DNA from: a virus
Reading direction: 5' to 3' (one strand)
DNA length: 38,716 nucleotides
IMG/VR virus record: IMGVR_UViG_3300024352_000054
Location: 1-38,716 of that record
A program made the translations under genes and the position numbers. A model generated the notes under the pieces. It saw only the letters and a list, made by a program, of their open reading frames with translations. It was not told the origin of the DNA and ran no database searches. Within the stretch, counting starts at the first letter, position 1, and the number at the start of each line of letters is the position of its first letter. Below are positions 28,869 through 38,716 of the stretch, piece by piece.

Positions 28869-31736
28869 ATGGCACAACGTCTTCCATTTGGTGAGGTCAG
28901 CCCTGGCGCTAAGCCGCTGGGTGCTTTCGTTTCACCGGCTCAGATCCAAACTGCAGGTGCTGCACGCCCTGCACTGCTTGATTCCCCGAGTGGGGTTGTC
29001 CAACTGCAGCAAGGCAGTGGTGGCAGTGTTCAGGGGTATAACCAGTTTCAACAGGTAGCGACAGCGCTGGCACCGTTCAGCAAGACGCTGTTGAGCCTGA
29101 CTGAGACGGGGATTGTTTCGTATGTCAGTGGTCAGATTGAGTCTGGTTACTACGACGAGCTGAAGAACCAGTCAGCCAAGGCGGCGCTGGGTATGCAGCT
29201 GCAGCAAGAGCAGGGTGCGATCAATGCCGCGACCACGGTTAGCCAGCTGCAGAAGAGGGATCCAGTTGCTGCGCAGTTACTGCAGGACAGCAACCCTTGG
29301 AAGCTGATTGGTCGCCGTCGTGCTGCAGCGCAGCTGGCGGGGCAGAGCATCGACAACGCGCTGTCTTCTGACCTCATCAATAACCAAGGTCAGCTGGCCG
29401 CCATGCAGCCGGGCAGCCCTGCCTTGATGCAGCGCAAGGCTCAGATCACCCAGGAGGTGATGAGCAAGTACGGGCTGACGGGCGATGAGCTTGAAGCTCA
29501 GTTCTATACGGTGCCCAAGCTCAACCAAGCGTGGGACAAGTACAGCGAGAAACAGCAAACGCTGTATGCGCAGACGGTTAAGCAGAACACCATCGACATG
29601 GGCGTTGCGTCCATGGGTGCGTTGCTGCAGGGCTATGCACAGAACGGCATCCCGTTTAACGGTGAGATCATCCGACTAGGTGATCCACGGTTTGCGCAGT
29701 TGGGTGGCCTGCTGATGACGGCAGAGCTTGATCGCACGCTGTCGATGGTTGGTGGCACCGATCGATCAGAAGCAGTGAAGGCACTGCAGACGCAGCTGTA
29801 TGGCACGTATGGCCAGGTGCCTGGGCTGCGTGATGTGCTGACCTTTGTGCAGGGCGGCAATCCTGGTGACAAGAGCCGTCCGACATGGGGTGCCAGCAAT
29901 CCGCTGGGTGCTGTTGAGCTGACCAACCGTGGTAATGACGCACGGCTGAAGGCGTATGAGAACGAGCAGCAGGGGATTGAGAACGAGCTAGATGGGTTGT
30001 GGAACCAGGCTGGGATGCCTGGCTCAATGCTTCCCACTGATCCGGCGTATGCCGGTGCATTGCTGGAGTTCCGCAACCAGGCAGCAGCCAAGGGCTATCG
30101 AGATCTCGATGGCTACATGGGCGGGAAGATGAAGGATCGCAGCACGTTTGCTGCTGAGGCCTATGCCGCTGATCCAATTCAGGAGGACATCCTGCGTGAT
30201 CAGATCAATGACCTGACGATCACTGAGCTGCGCAGTCCTGGTGCTGTGCAGGCCTTGCGTGAACAGGTCAGGAGCATTGCTGCTGGTCAGCCCACTCGGC
30301 AGCTGCAGGAGGCAAAGCTCAAGGAGTTACGTGGTCTGCTGGATGAGAAGGTCAAGCAGGCGGAGGCCTTCACTCCTGGCATCCAGAAGGGGATTGATAG
30401 CGCTGTTCAGCAGGACCTGAAGGCTGGCCCTGTCGCCAAGTTGCTGGCGAAGAAGGGAGAGCAGAGCGCTTTCCTTGCTGCAATCCAGGGTGGGCAGAGT
30501 GCTGCTGGTGCTGCTGGTGCTGCTGATGCCAGGGCTGGTGCTTTCGCTAGCAGGGTGGAGGACCTGTACGTCCGTGCGTTCGAGACCAAGCTGGGCGAGT
30601 GGCAGGCCAAGAACCCTGGCCAACCACTGACACCTGCTACCAAGAACGTCCTGCTGAATCAGGCCGTCACCGAGGTACGCAAGGGGCAGGAATACAAGGA
30701 TGCCTATAAGCAAGCCACGGGGTTGAACCCTGGTGAGGTGGGTGCCAAGAAGGTTGGTGCTGCGGAGGTTGGCACTGAGCCCAGCGAGAAGGTGCGCGGT
30801 GTTCCGAAGTCTGCTGCTGGTCAGCTGTCAGATACAGCAGCACAACGCTTCCGTGTACAGCCCGTGATGGAGGGGCAGTGGTTACGCGAGGAGTTGGTGA
30901 ATGTGGGTAAGGGCAAGCCGGTGAGTGCTGAGCTGTATCGCTTGGCCAATCGCGCCAAGACCAGCACCAACAAGTTCCTGCTTGAGCAGCTGCGTTTCTA
31001 CCCACAGCTGGATCCACGAGGTGGGATCAGGCAATACCTGCAGAAGGAGGTGGAGAAGCAGCGGCAAGGTCAGCAGGTATCGAGTGCCAATTACCAGGCT
31101 GTGATCGGTCAGGCGCCGTTCAACCCAATGGCACCTGGCAGCTGGCTGATGAACATGCTCACGCCACCAGCTGCAGCAGCAACATTGCCTCCCAGCTATC
31201 AGCGCTTTGCTGATGAGAAGCCTGGCCGTGTTTCCACGATTGCTGGTGACAAGGGTGGGTTGGCTGCCACTGTCTCTGCTGGCGAGGGTGGATGGAACAG
31301 CGTCAACTACGGCACCACTGGTTCTGCCAGCCAGATGCGGTTGACCAGCATGACCATCAAGCAGGTGGAGGCGCTGCAATCCAAGGGCAAGGTGTTCGCC
31401 GTTGGTGCTTATCAGTTCACCCCTGGTGTGCTGGCAAGGGCACGTCGTGACGCCGGGCTGACAGGCAATGAGGTGATGACACCTGATGTGCAGACCAAGT
31501 TGTTCTGGGGTCTGGCATTGGGTGGCAAGCGTGAGCGGCTTGCTGCCTATCTACGCGGCGAGAGCAACGACCTGACCGGTGCACACCAGGACTTGTCCAT
31601 GGAGTGGGCTGGGGTCGCTGGCCCTAATGGCCGTGGCTACTACGACGGCGACAAGGCCGGGAACCGTGCATCTGTTGGTGCTGCTCGCGTGAGACAAGCA
31701 CTGATCGCTGCTCGCAAACAACTATCAGGACGCTGA
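28869..31736 (+). CDS. Internal virion protein (gp15-like) with C-terminal muramidase/transglycosylase domain
   Basis: This 955-residue protein sits in the gp15 position. The N-terminal 750 residues are helical and Gln/Ala-rich, with the SPGAKPLGAFVSP start seen in such proteins. Residues about 795-955 look like a peptidoglycan-cleaving lysozyme-type domain. Glu806 lies in ATVSAGEGGWNSVNYG, then KGKVFAVGAYQFTPGVLARA, then LFWGLALGGKRERLAAYL and HQDLSMEWAGVAGPNGRGYY. In T7 the transglycosylase lies at the N-terminus of gp16, so here the activity has moved to the end of a different core protein. It would locally open the cell wall during DNA ejection. Confidence 0.82.
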   Translation: MAQRLPFGEVSPGAKPLGAFVSPAQIQTAGAARPALLDSPSGVVQLQQGSGGSVQGYNQFQQVATALAPFSKTLLSLTETGIVSYVSGQIESGYYDELKNQSAKAALGMQLQQEQGAINAATTVSQLQKRDPVAAQLLQDSNPWKLIGRRRAAAQLAGQSIDNALSSDLINNQGQLAAMQPGSPALMQRKAQITQEVMSKYGLTGDELEAQFYTVPKLNQAWDKYSEKQQTLYAQTVKQNTIDMGVASMGALLQGYAQNGIPFNGEIIRLGDPRFAQLGGLLMTAELDRTLSMVGGTDRSEAVKALQTQLYGTYGQVPGLRDVLTFVQGGNPGDKSRPTWGASNPLGAVELTNRGNDARLKAYENEQQGIENELDGLWNQAGMPGSMLPTDPAYAGALLEFRNQAAAKGYRDLDGYMGGKMKDRSTFAAEAYAADPIQEDILRDQINDLTITELRSPGAVQALREQVRSIAAGQPTRQLQEAKLKELRGLLDEKVKQAEAFTPGIQKGIDSAVQQDLKAGPVAKLLAKKGEQSAFLAAIQGGQSAAGAAGAADARAGAFASRVEDLYVRAFETKLGEWQAKNPGQPLTPATKNVLLNQAVTEVRKGQEYKDAYKQATGLNPGEVGAKKVGAAEVGTEPSEKVRGVPKSAAGQLSDTAAQRFRVQPVMEGQWLREELVNVGKGKPVSAELYRLANRAKTSTNKFLLEQLRFYPQLDPRGGIRQYLQKEVEKQRQGQQVSSANYQAVIGQAPFNPMAPGSWLMNMLTPPAAAATLPPSYQRFADEKPGRVSTIAGDKGGLAATVSAGEGGWNSVNYGTTGSASQMRLTSMTIKQVEALQSKGKVFAVGAYQFTPGVLARARRDAGLTGNEVMTPDVQTKLFWGLALGGKRERLAAYLRGESNDLTGAHQDLSMEWAGVAGPNGRGYYDGDKAGNRASVGAARVRQALIAARKQLSGR

Positions 31737-31739
31737 CCC

Positions 31740-34610
31740 ATGCCGAAGTTCGATCTCCCACCTGAAGTCGATAGCTACGAACCCACGTGGTCACCGCCTA
31801 AGACGCCACCAAAGATGGGTGCGGGTGAGGCACGGGCTGCTGGTAACCAGCGCATTGAGAACGCTGCTGGTTCTGTGCCTGTTGTTGGCCCTGTCCTGAA
31901 GGGTCTGACGCAGTTCGCCAATGTCCTGGCCAGCCCTGACACCAAGATGGGCATCTTCACTGGCCCGGTGAATGGCATCAGCAAGCTGGGTAATGCTGTT
32001 GGTGATCTGGTCCAGGGCAAGCCGATTGATGTATCGGATGCTTGGACGATCAGCGATCAAAACGCACGTCGCCTGAACCCCTGGCGTGCTGGGGTGGGGC
32101 AGTACGTGGGGCCATCAGACCAGGCAGGTCTGGAGGTTGGCGAGGGGATAGGTGCTGAGCTGGTGGGTATCGGAATCCTTGGCCGACTGCAGAACATCCG
32201 CCGACTGCAACAAGCAGCGCAAGCGTTGAAGAAGACGCAGGCCGTCAAGAGTGCAGCTGTTGCAGCGAAGGTGAACCCAACACTGCGTGCTGGTCTGAAC
32301 GCTGGGAAGAACGTTGGCGAGGCACTGGTCAGCACCACGCTTGCTGTTCCGTTCCTCGATGCACAGGACGGCAACCTGGCGAACCTGGGTGACGCCTTTG
32401 GCCTGAAGCTGCCGGGTCGTGTTGAGCCTGGCGATAACTACCTGCAGGCCCTGGGCAAGTCGCTTGGTGTTGAGGGTCTAGCTGCACCGCTTGCATTGAT
32501 TGGTGCTGGTGCATTGATCAAACCCATCCGTGAAGGGATGGCCACCGGTGGGTTGGGTTGGTTAGACGAGCTGGCTGATGCAGAGCTGGCGCCGTACATG
32601 CCGCAGGCACCTGCTGGTCCTGCACTGCCACCGGCTGCAGCTGCTGATCTGGTGGATAACGGCAGCAAGTCACTGCCTGCCTTTGGTCAGACGGGCTTTG
32701 ACTACGGCCGGCTGGAAGCACCAGCTGCGCAGTACGACTCAGCAATCAGCCGTTCACTGCAAGAGCAGACGCAGATCAAGCAGGTCGAGCAGCAACGCCA
32801 ACGCCTGGAAGGCATGGGTCTGGTGCAGCGTGGTGAAGGTGGCCAGCTGGAGTTCAGCCTTGATGCTGGTGTTGACCCTGAGATCAGGCTGCAGGTCAGA
32901 CAGCTGCAGACGCAGCGTGGTCAGCTGATCAAACAAGCCACCGAGAGCGGACAGGACGTTGGTCAGGAGCTGGCGAACATCGACCAGCAGATCGGTGATC
33001 TGATCCAAAGCGGCAGGGCACAGGATGCGATGGATGCACGGCCACCGGTGCAGCCGGAGCTGGACATGCCTGATGGCCGGCCGGAGTTAGACACCTACCT
33101 GGCCAACCTGGATGAGCTGAGTGATGCAGAGCTGCGTCAGATCCATAGCCGTGTCTGGCGTGAGGATGCTGATGCACGGATGGTGCAGGAACAGGAAGCT
33201 GTTCAGCAGCAGGTTGCAGCAGCACAGCAGCAGATCGAGCAGATCAATGCACGCCGTGATGCTGGTGAGATCACAGATACCGGTGCCAAGCGTCTGCTGA
33301 CCAAAGCAGAGAAGGCACTGACTGATGCAGAGCTAGCGCTGCGTGGCATTGAATCCCGTGCACGGGTGCCTGAATCACTGGTTGGTGATCAGCTGCAGCT
33401 GCGCATTGAACAGCAGGGTCAGCTTGATCTGCTGCCTGCGGTGAAGCTGCCACCGTTCAAGGAGATCACCAGCACTGCGAGCGAGTTCGGCTACCGGACA
33501 GCGGATGACTACCGCAACGCACTGACGGGGTGGACACGTGATCAGCTGCGTCGCTTGGCCATGCCTGAATCGAGCCCTGAGGTGGCAGCACTGGTGAAGG
33601 CACGCACTGGCCGGCGGGTATGGCAAGCCAAGAAGCAGGACATCATTGATGCACTGGTTGAGATCAGCGAGCAGCGCGGTCGCTACCTGCCACCAGAGCC
33701 AGAGCAGTTGGCGATGCAGCTGAAGGCCAATGACTTCGGTGACTCAGCACCACTGTTTGACCGACCGGCGGAACTGGATGTGCCTGGCATGGGCAAGGTG
33801 CTTGATGCCGATGGCAATGAGGTGGTGGTTCCTCTTGAGGACTATGCCCCTCGTGGCATGGATGCCAACACCCGTGAGCGTCTGAAGGCTCAGATCCTGC
33901 AGAAGGCCATCGCTAACGGTGAGGTACAGGCACCCTTCAGCCCACTGCCCAACCGTCCTGTCACCAAGTTTGAGCAGAGTTCATTCATTGGTGAGCTGCT
34001 GGCTGATGAAAGTGGTCAGCTGCCGTTGGCGTATGCCACCGATGCCATGCCCACCTACAAGGCTGGCGGCAAGAACGTTGACTCCCTGGTGGAGGAGATG
34101 CGTCTGCGGTTTGAGTACCAGGTGCTGGATGCTGAAGCGCAGCGTGCTCAGCGTCAGGCCTACATGGCGGCGCATGGGTGGGACAAGCTGACGTGGGAAG
34201 AGCGGAAGCAGTTGGGTGTATTGGGTGAGGGGTTCTATTCCCTGGCTCCTTACAGCGAGCGCTTCCGTGACCCAACACCTGCTGCGCGTTCTGATCTGAC
34301 GCCGGCGCAGCTGGACAAGATGGCTGCCGGTGCCAAGGCAACACAGGAAGCGAAGGCTGCAACACCTCCTCGTGAGCCAGCGGTGTATGCGCTGAAGTTC
34401 GACAACGGCAATCCCGTGGTGGTGAACGAAGCAGCTATTCCAAAGCCCAGCAGGGAGCAGGCCGCGGCAGCCAAGAAGGCCAAGCGTGCTGAGTACAACG
34501 CTGAGCGTGAACGTGCAAAGCGTTCCAACACCGTCTTGGATAAGGAGACGGCCGATCTCCTCAAACAACGGGATCAGATCCTTCGCCAACAACAAGGAGC
34601 TAAGTGCTAA
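31740..34610 (+). CDS. Large internal virion protein, unknown
   Basis: This 956-residue protein lies between the gp15-like and gp16-like genes. The N-terminal 300 residues contain Gly/Ala-rich, mildly hydrophobic segments (GPVLKGLTQFANVLASPDTK and ALVSTTLAVPFLDAQDG). The middle is a charged, Gln-rich coiled coil (about 335-535). The C-terminal third has EYQVLDAEAQRAQRQAYMAA, GWDKLTWEERKQLGVLGEGF and a basic end (KKAKRAEYNAERERAKRSNT). T7 has no separate gene here, so this is probably a split or additional ejection protein. I recognise no domain with confidence. Confidence 0.8.
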   Translation: MPKFDLPPEVDSYEPTWSPPKTPPKMGAGEARAAGNQRIENAAGSVPVVGPVLKGLTQFANVLASPDTKMGIFTGPVNGISKLGNAVGDLVQGKPIDVSDAWTISDQNARRLNPWRAGVGQYVGPSDQAGLEVGEGIGAELVGIGILGRLQNIRRLQQAAQALKKTQAVKSAAVAAKVNPTLRAGLNAGKNVGEALVSTTLAVPFLDAQDGNLANLGDAFGLKLPGRVEPGDNYLQALGKSLGVEGLAAPLALIGAGALIKPIREGMATGGLGWLDELADAELAPYMPQAPAGPALPPAAAADLVDNGSKSLPAFGQTGFDYGRLEAPAAQYDSAISRSLQEQTQIKQVEQQRQRLEGMGLVQRGEGGQLEFSLDAGVDPEIRLQVRQLQTQRGQLIKQATESGQDVGQELANIDQQIGDLIQSGRAQDAMDARPPVQPELDMPDGRPELDTYLANLDELSDAELRQIHSRVWREDADARMVQEQEAVQQQVAAAQQQIEQINARRDAGEITDTGAKRLLTKAEKALTDAELALRGIESRARVPESLVGDQLQLRIEQQGQLDLLPAVKLPPFKEITSTASEFGYRTADDYRNALTGWTRDQLRRLAMPESSPEVAALVKARTGRRVWQAKKQDIIDALVEISEQRGRYLPPEPEQLAMQLKANDFGDSAPLFDRPAELDVPGMGKVLDADGNEVVVPLEDYAPRGMDANTRERLKAQILQKAIANGEVQAPFSPLPNRPVTKFEQSSFIGELLADESGQLPLAYATDAMPTYKAGGKNVDSLVEEMRLRFEYQVLDAEAQRAQRQAYMAAHGWDKLTWEERKQLGVLGEGFYSLAPYSERFRDPTPAARSDLTPAQLDKMAAGAKATQEAKAATPPREPAVYALKFDNGNPVVVNEAAIPKPSREQAAAAKKAKRAEYNAERERAKRSNTVLDKETADLLKQRDQILRQQQGAKC

Positions 34611-37600
34611 TGGCTAGCTGCAACGACCTCAACCAACAGCTCAAAGAGATTGATGATCGCCTTGCAGCTATCGAGTCCGCCAAGCGCGGGCTTGAAGCAC
34701 GGGTTGATTTGGCTGATGAGACCGCCAGTAGCAAGCCAAAGATCTTGCGCACCTGGGATGGCAAGAAGGTCGGTGTTGATTCACAGGAGTGGATCAAACA
34801 GGTCGAGCTTGATGCTGTGCGCATGGGTGATGAACAGGTCAGGCAGCTGGTCCGTTCATCGTTTGATCAGAAGAGCAAGCCTGCTGGTCGCACTGGCCGG
34901 ATGCTCAATTACTCCCAGCTGGAGCCAGATAAGGACAACCTTGCCACCTTGCTTGAGGTGATGGGTGAGACCCGTGTTGCTACCAAGAAGGGTCAAGAGC
35001 TGAAGCAGGTGTGGACTGCTGAGGTGGCCAGCAAGGAACTGCAGATCCTCGCTGCACGCTCAGGTGGTGACCCAGCTGAGATTGCAAAGCAACTGGGCAA
35101 CAGGACCAGAGGACTGAAGAAGCTACCGGCCACGGTGTACATGGTGGCCAAGGCCAAGTGGGATAGCGCCAGTCAGTACGCCGACGCCTTGGATGAGATG
35201 GCTGATGCCATCGAGCAGGGCATTGCATCTGATGCACTGAAAGCCCAGGCCGCAAACGTGGCGCAATGGGCGTATGTGTTTGAGCAGCTGGATGCCTTTG
35301 TTGGACGGAAGGTTGGCCAGGCACTGGTGACCCGTCAGTTCAAACAGGACTTTGACCTCTCCTTGGTGGACATCGGTAAGGACGCTGAGTTCCTCACGTT
35401 GGAGAAGGTGAAGGGCAACTCACTGGTTGCCGACATGCTGAAGCTGACAGCTGAGGGCAATGCCTCTGAGCTGCGTAAGCGTGCAGCAGCGAAGCGCCTC
35501 AACCAAACCGTTGGAGGTGGTGTGAATGAAGGCGGCTTCATGGCTGACCTCAGGCTGCTCAACACCTTCCGTCGCGCCAACCTGCTGTCCTCTGTAGCCA
35601 GCTGGGCTGTTCGCAACCCACTGTCTGGTGCGCTGGTGCAAGCCACCTACATGGCTGAAGACACCGTGTCTGGTGTGATCAGGACCATGAACAAGAACGC
35701 CCTCAAGCCAGGGATGTTCGATGGCCTGCAGGCTTCTGCTCATGCCTGGCGACAGTTCAACTCAGCATGGGGCATGGCATGGGGCAATGCTTCTGAGTCC
35801 TTCCGTACTGGGAAGGGAACGATGGGGGATGAGAACCTCAAGTTCGTTGATCAGAAGAACCTGTTCGAGGATCCCAAGTCCCTGATCAACAACACATTCG
35901 AGAAGTTCAAGACTGATCCCGCTTCTCTGGCCAATCCGATCAACATGTTCAACGCCATGAACGCTGCTGTCTGGCAGGTGTTCGGGCAGGTGGGCGAGAG
36001 GTTCGGTACGGATGCTGGCTATGGCCTGCCCTTCCGTCTGTTGAACATGGGTGATGAGTTCATCAGGACTCAGGCCTATGTGTGGAAGACCAACCATGAG
36101 GCGTTCCTCCGTGCGTCAGAGGAGGGACGTGCTGCTGGCAAGTCCATCGAATGGATCCAGGACAGGGCTGATGAACTGGCCGAGGGCCTGATCTTCGATG
36201 GCATCTACACCGACGACATGCTTGCGGCGTATCGCAGGAAGCGGAACGCGGAGTACGGAATCCCTGTTGGTGATGAGCTATCGGATGATGAGCTGCGGGC
36301 AATGTTGTACGACCAGTACAAGAACGCCCCGAACAAGAACAGTGAGCTAGGTGCCATTGGTTATGAGCGTGGTGAGAACGTCACGTTCACGAGGCCCTTC
36401 GATAACCAGGTCATGGCTGGTCTGAACATGACCCGTCAGAACCCAGTTGTGGGTTGGTTGGTGCCGTTCTTCAAGGTGCCAATGAATGGCATCGGCTGGG
36501 TGTTGAACCGTGAGGCATTGATCCAGATGCCACGTCAGCTGCTGATGGAAGGACGGCAGGCCTTTGCCAAGAACAAGCCATTCACCATGGAGGAGATGGC
36601 TGATGCCCGTGCTCGCACGCTGGTGTCGATGGCGATTGCTGGCATCACCCATGCACTGTGGGAGTCAGGTGTCTTCACTGATGGTGGCAGCAACGACCCA
36701 CGGCAGCGTGATCGTGAGCGTCGGGTGGCACCGTCCTATAGCTTCAGCTTGGCTGGCACGATGCTTGGTGCTGCCAAGTTCCGTGGCAGTGGCATTGATG
36801 TCATTGACCTGATGGGTCTGCACGCTGATGTGCTGCGTGCCTGGCATGACGGGTTGATCGGCAACAACGATGCCGGCATGGCCATTGGCAAGATCATGCT
36901 GGCCCACGGTGAACTGCTGAAGAACAAGGCAGCACTGAAGAACATCAGTGATGTAATGAACTGGGCGCAGGACCCATCGCGTTACGACCTAGGTCGGCTG
37001 GTTGGTTCACAGATGGGTGGCTTGATGCCAGTCAGTGGATTCCTCAGCAACCTGACCCGTTCGGTGTCTGACCCTGAGGAAATGCAGGCACCACGTCGGG
37101 CGATGACGCCTGATGAGATGGCAGCACTGAAGAAGGATCCGTTGTGGAACCTGATCTCTGCACCGTTTGAACTGTTGGGTCAGGCCTTCGCTTCAGCCCA
37201 TGCCAACTACCCAGGTATCGGGATGGCAGTGCCACGCGAGAAGGACTGGTTGGGCAACACCATCCAGCGACCGCTTGGCCTGCCGTTGGACATGACCATC
37301 CCCTTCATGCCTGTGATCAAGCCTGATGACTGGCTCTACAAGGAGCTGGCCAAGCATGGCTTCGGTGACAAGCCCAGACCCGATGGCAAGGTGTCGATGG
37401 GTGGCGTGCAACTGCAGATGACCACCGAGGAGGAGGGCTACTACCGCGATCAGATGCGCACCATTCGAGGGGTGGAACCACCAGCATCCTCTGGCCGGTT
37501 GCTGGACATCACGCAGTACGTGGAAGGCAATGACATGCAGGGTGCATTGCGTGCGCTGTTCCGTGACCCGGACTACCAGGCACTGCTGAATAACCCTGGT

Positions 37601-37852
37601 GGATCAGTCAGCCCCAGTTTGAAGGTGCAGCCTGGTAAGTCGCTGAACGATCGGAAGCAGTCCGCTGGCGGGGACATCTACGCCCCGATCGACGACATCA
37701 TCAACTACTACGACGACCAAGCGATCAAGGCTTTACTGCTGAACAACAGCATGGGATTCGCTGAGCGGTTCAAGCAGGTGGTTCAACAGAAACAGGGCAG
37801 CCTTGAGCAGTACGTGGAAACGATGTCCCCATTGGGAGTGGGCCGCCTGTAG
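34610..37852 (+). CDS. Large internal virion/ejection protein (gp16-like)
   Basis: This is 1080 residues from ATG 34610, which overlaps the previous stop (TAATG) and has AAGGAG upstream. An N-terminal coiled coil (LNQQLKEIDDRLAAIESAKR) leads into a helical region. From about residue 300, ANLLSSVASWAVRNPLSGAL, AAVWQVFGQVGERFGTDAGY and QNPVVGWLVPFFKVPMNGIG are typical of the largest internal proteins of T7-like phages. It lacks an N-terminal lytic transglycosylase, which fits the muramidase being on the gp15-like protein. It should form the trans-envelope channel. Confidence 0.82.
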   Translation: MASCNDLNQQLKEIDDRLAAIESAKRGLEARVDLADETASSKPKILRTWDGKKVGVDSQEWIKQVELDAVRMGDEQVRQLVRSSFDQKSKPAGRTGRMLNYSQLEPDKDNLATLLEVMGETRVATKKGQELKQVWTAEVASKELQILAARSGGDPAEIAKQLGNRTRGLKKLPATVYMVAKAKWDSASQYADALDEMADAIEQGIASDALKAQAANVAQWAYVFEQLDAFVGRKVGQALVTRQFKQDFDLSLVDIGKDAEFLTLEKVKGNSLVADMLKLTAEGNASELRKRAAAKRLNQTVGGGVNEGGFMADLRLLNTFRRANLLSSVASWAVRNPLSGALVQATYMAEDTVSGVIRTMNKNALKPGMFDGLQASAHAWRQFNSAWGMAWGNASESFRTGKGTMGDENLKFVDQKNLFEDPKSLINNTFEKFKTDPASLANPINMFNAMNAAVWQVFGQVGERFGTDAGYGLPFRLLNMGDEFIRTQAYVWKTNHEAFLRASEEGRAAGKSIEWIQDRADELAEGLIFDGIYTDDMLAAYRRKRNAEYGIPVGDELSDDELRAMLYDQYKNAPNKNSELGAIGYERGENVTFTRPFDNQVMAGLNMTRQNPVVGWLVPFFKVPMNGIGWVLNREALIQMPRQLLMEGRQAFAKNKPFTMEEMADARARTLVSMAIAGITHALWESGVFTDGGSNDPRQRDRERRVAPSYSFSLAGTMLGAAKFRGSGIDVIDLMGLHADVLRAWHDGLIGNNDAGMAIGKIMLAHGELLKNKAALKNISDVMNWAQDPSRYDLGRLVGSQMGGLMPVSGFLSNLTRSVSDPEEMQAPRRAMTPDEMAALKKDPLWNLISAPFELLGQAFASAHANYPGIGMAVPREKDWLGNTIQRPLGLPLDMTIPFMPVIKPDDWLYKELAKHGFGDKPRPDGKVSMGGVQLQMTTEEEGYYRDQMRTIRGVEPPASSGRLLDITQYVEGNDMQGALRALFRDPDYQALLNNPGGSVSPSLKVQPGKSLNDRKQSAGGDIYAPIDDIINYYDDQAIKALLLNNSMGFAERFKQVVQQKQGSLEQYVETMSPLGVGRL

Positions 37853-37872
37853 CAAGACCGATAACGTAAGGG

Positions 37873-37885
37873 GTGCACAGGTGCA
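37873..37885. promoter_or_regulatory. TGCAC-NN-GTGCA site upstream of the tail fibre
   Basis: GTGCACAGGTGCA lies nine bases before the tail-fibre ATG, in the 42-base gap after the gp16-like gene. It shares TGCACAGGTGCA with the site upstream of tail tubular A. Confidence 0.6.
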
Positions 37886-37894
37886 AGCCATTAC

Positions 37895-38716
37895 ATGGCC
37901 ATACCAACCCCTTACTCATACCGGCAATACACAGGGGACGGGGTTGCGAAGAACTTCTCCGTTCCCTTCCCATATCTGCAACGGGTTCACGTTCACGTCT
38001 ACCTGGACGGGAAGGAGCTGAAGGATGGGACTGACTACAACTGGACCAGCGGTACGCAGATTCAGCTGACCGTTGCACCCCAGGCCCCGGTAGCAGGGAC
38101 CACACCCAAGCCAGCTGAGGTGTTGACCGTCAGGCGCATCACGCCAGAAGACGATCAGATCGTTCAGTGGAGGGATGGCAGCTACATCATTGCGGATGAT
38201 CTGAATGAATCAGACAAGCAGTGGCTGTATCTGATTCAGGAACACCACGACAATCTGGTGTTGCTGCTCAATGGGCAGTGGACGGTGCCAGGTGGTGGCA
38301 GCCCTGCGACCAGCCTGGCGTTCTGGAACAAGCTGCCCCGTAACAAGGATCCAAACAAGGGCACAGCAACAGAGATTGCCCAGACCATCGACAAGCTGGA
38401 CCAGCTGCTGGGTGACTGGCCGAAGGATGGCAAGGACAAGTTCATCGCCACCACCGATGCGATCAGTGCTCGGCTTGATCCGTATGTGCAGGACGGCACC
38501 CCTACTGCTTACGGCCTGCCGCAGAAGGAACAGAGCGGTAAGCAGTGGTTCGATACCGATGATCTGGTCCAACGGTTCTGGGATGCAGACGCTGGCGCTT
38601 GGGTAACGCTGGCGAATACCGGACCACAGGGACCTGCTGGTGGCCCTGGCCCTGCGGGGCCTGCTGGTCCTGCCGGTCCGATTGGTCCACAAGGGCCGAT
38701 TGGTCCACCGGGTAGT
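37895..38716 (+). CDS. Tail fibre, T7 gp17-type N-terminus (3' end outside window)
   Basis: The 274 codons are open to the window edge. The N-terminal 150 residues match the T7 tail-fibre attachment domain: YTGDGVAKNFSVPFPYLQRV, then VYLDGKELKDGTDYNWTSGT, VLTVRRITPEDDQIVQWRDG and SYIIADDLNESDKQWLYLIQ. A middle segment with tandem D/N-rich repeats follows. The last 30 residues are Gly-X-Y triplets (GPQGPAGGPGPAG and on), a collagen-like shaft. The frame continues into codons 1-27 of the window if the ends are joined. It would then end with a short Gly/Thr-rich tip and total about 300 residues. Confidence 0.92.
   Translation, partial: MAIPTPYSYRQYTGDGVAKNFSVPFPYLQRVHVHVYLDGKELKDGTDYNWTSGTQIQLTVAPQAPVAGTTPKPAEVLTVRRITPEDDQIVQWRDGSYIIADDLNESDKQWLYLIQEHHDNLVLLLNGQWTVPGGGSPATSLAFWNKLPRNKDPNKGTATEIAQTIDKLDQLLGDWPKDGKDKFIATTDAISARLDPYVQDGTPTAYGLPQKEQSGKQWFDTDDLVQRFWDADAGAWVTLANTGPQGPAGGPGPAGPAGPAGPIGPQGPIGPPGS

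Overview
The window looks like the whole genome, or nearly the whole genome, of a temperate T7-like podovirus (Autographiviridae type). The host is probably a picocyanobacterium of the Synechococcus/Cyanobium kind. The T7 block is clear: single-subunit RNA polymerase, SSB, FEN-type exonuclease, portal, scaffold, capsid, tail tubular proteins A and B, gp13/14/15/16-like internal virion proteins, a gp17-type tail fibre and a gp19-type terminase. The host is inferred from a 31-nt piece of a cyanobacterial-style tRNA-Leu(UAA) gene that probably serves as attP, and from the overall cyanophage-like gene content. No photosynthesis genes are present. The tail-fibre gene runs off the right end and the left end opens in the same reading frame with a fibre-like C-terminus. 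The window is therefore probably a circular or circularly permuted molecule cut inside that gene.

Layout. 1-1012: fibre C-terminus and two small secreted proteins, ending at a putative terminator. 1104-4116, minus strand: lysogeny-like operon with a tyrosine integrase, two related MarR-like winged-helix proteins, a membrane protein and small unknowns. 4117-4845: a non-coding divergent control region with leftward and rightward promoters, each overlapping a TGCAC-NN-GTGCA palindrome, and a strong strand-composition switch. 4846-6303: a RepL-like winged-helix protein, a secreted protein and two tiny genes. 6300-12120: terminase large subunit, an antisense small-terminase-like gene, a long collar-type fibre, holin/spanin-like genes, and an oppositely oriented glucosaminidase endolysin. 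12433-12615: attP candidate and RNA polymerase leader. 12616-19233: RNA polymerase, SSB, RusA, a Zn-ribbon/loader-like protein, many tiny genes and the exonuclease. 19233-38716: the virion operon, with a terminator after the capsid gene as in T7.

The most unusual point is what is absent. I found no DNA polymerase, primase or replicative helicase, although RNA polymerase, SSB, exonuclease and a RusA resolvase are present. The phage appears to have replaced the T7 replisome with recruitment of host machinery, perhaps through the RepL-like protein and a protein whose C-terminus resembles replisome organizers. Two dispersed cis-elements stand out. One is a near-palindrome with core TGCACNNGTG (or its complement) just upstream of many gene starts on both strands, which could be an operator or stoperator network. 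The other is an exact CCAACAACCACC 12-mer in the 5' leaders of the leftward genes and of the rightward Rep transcript.

All assignments come from reading the sequence and from knowledge of families; no database search was run.
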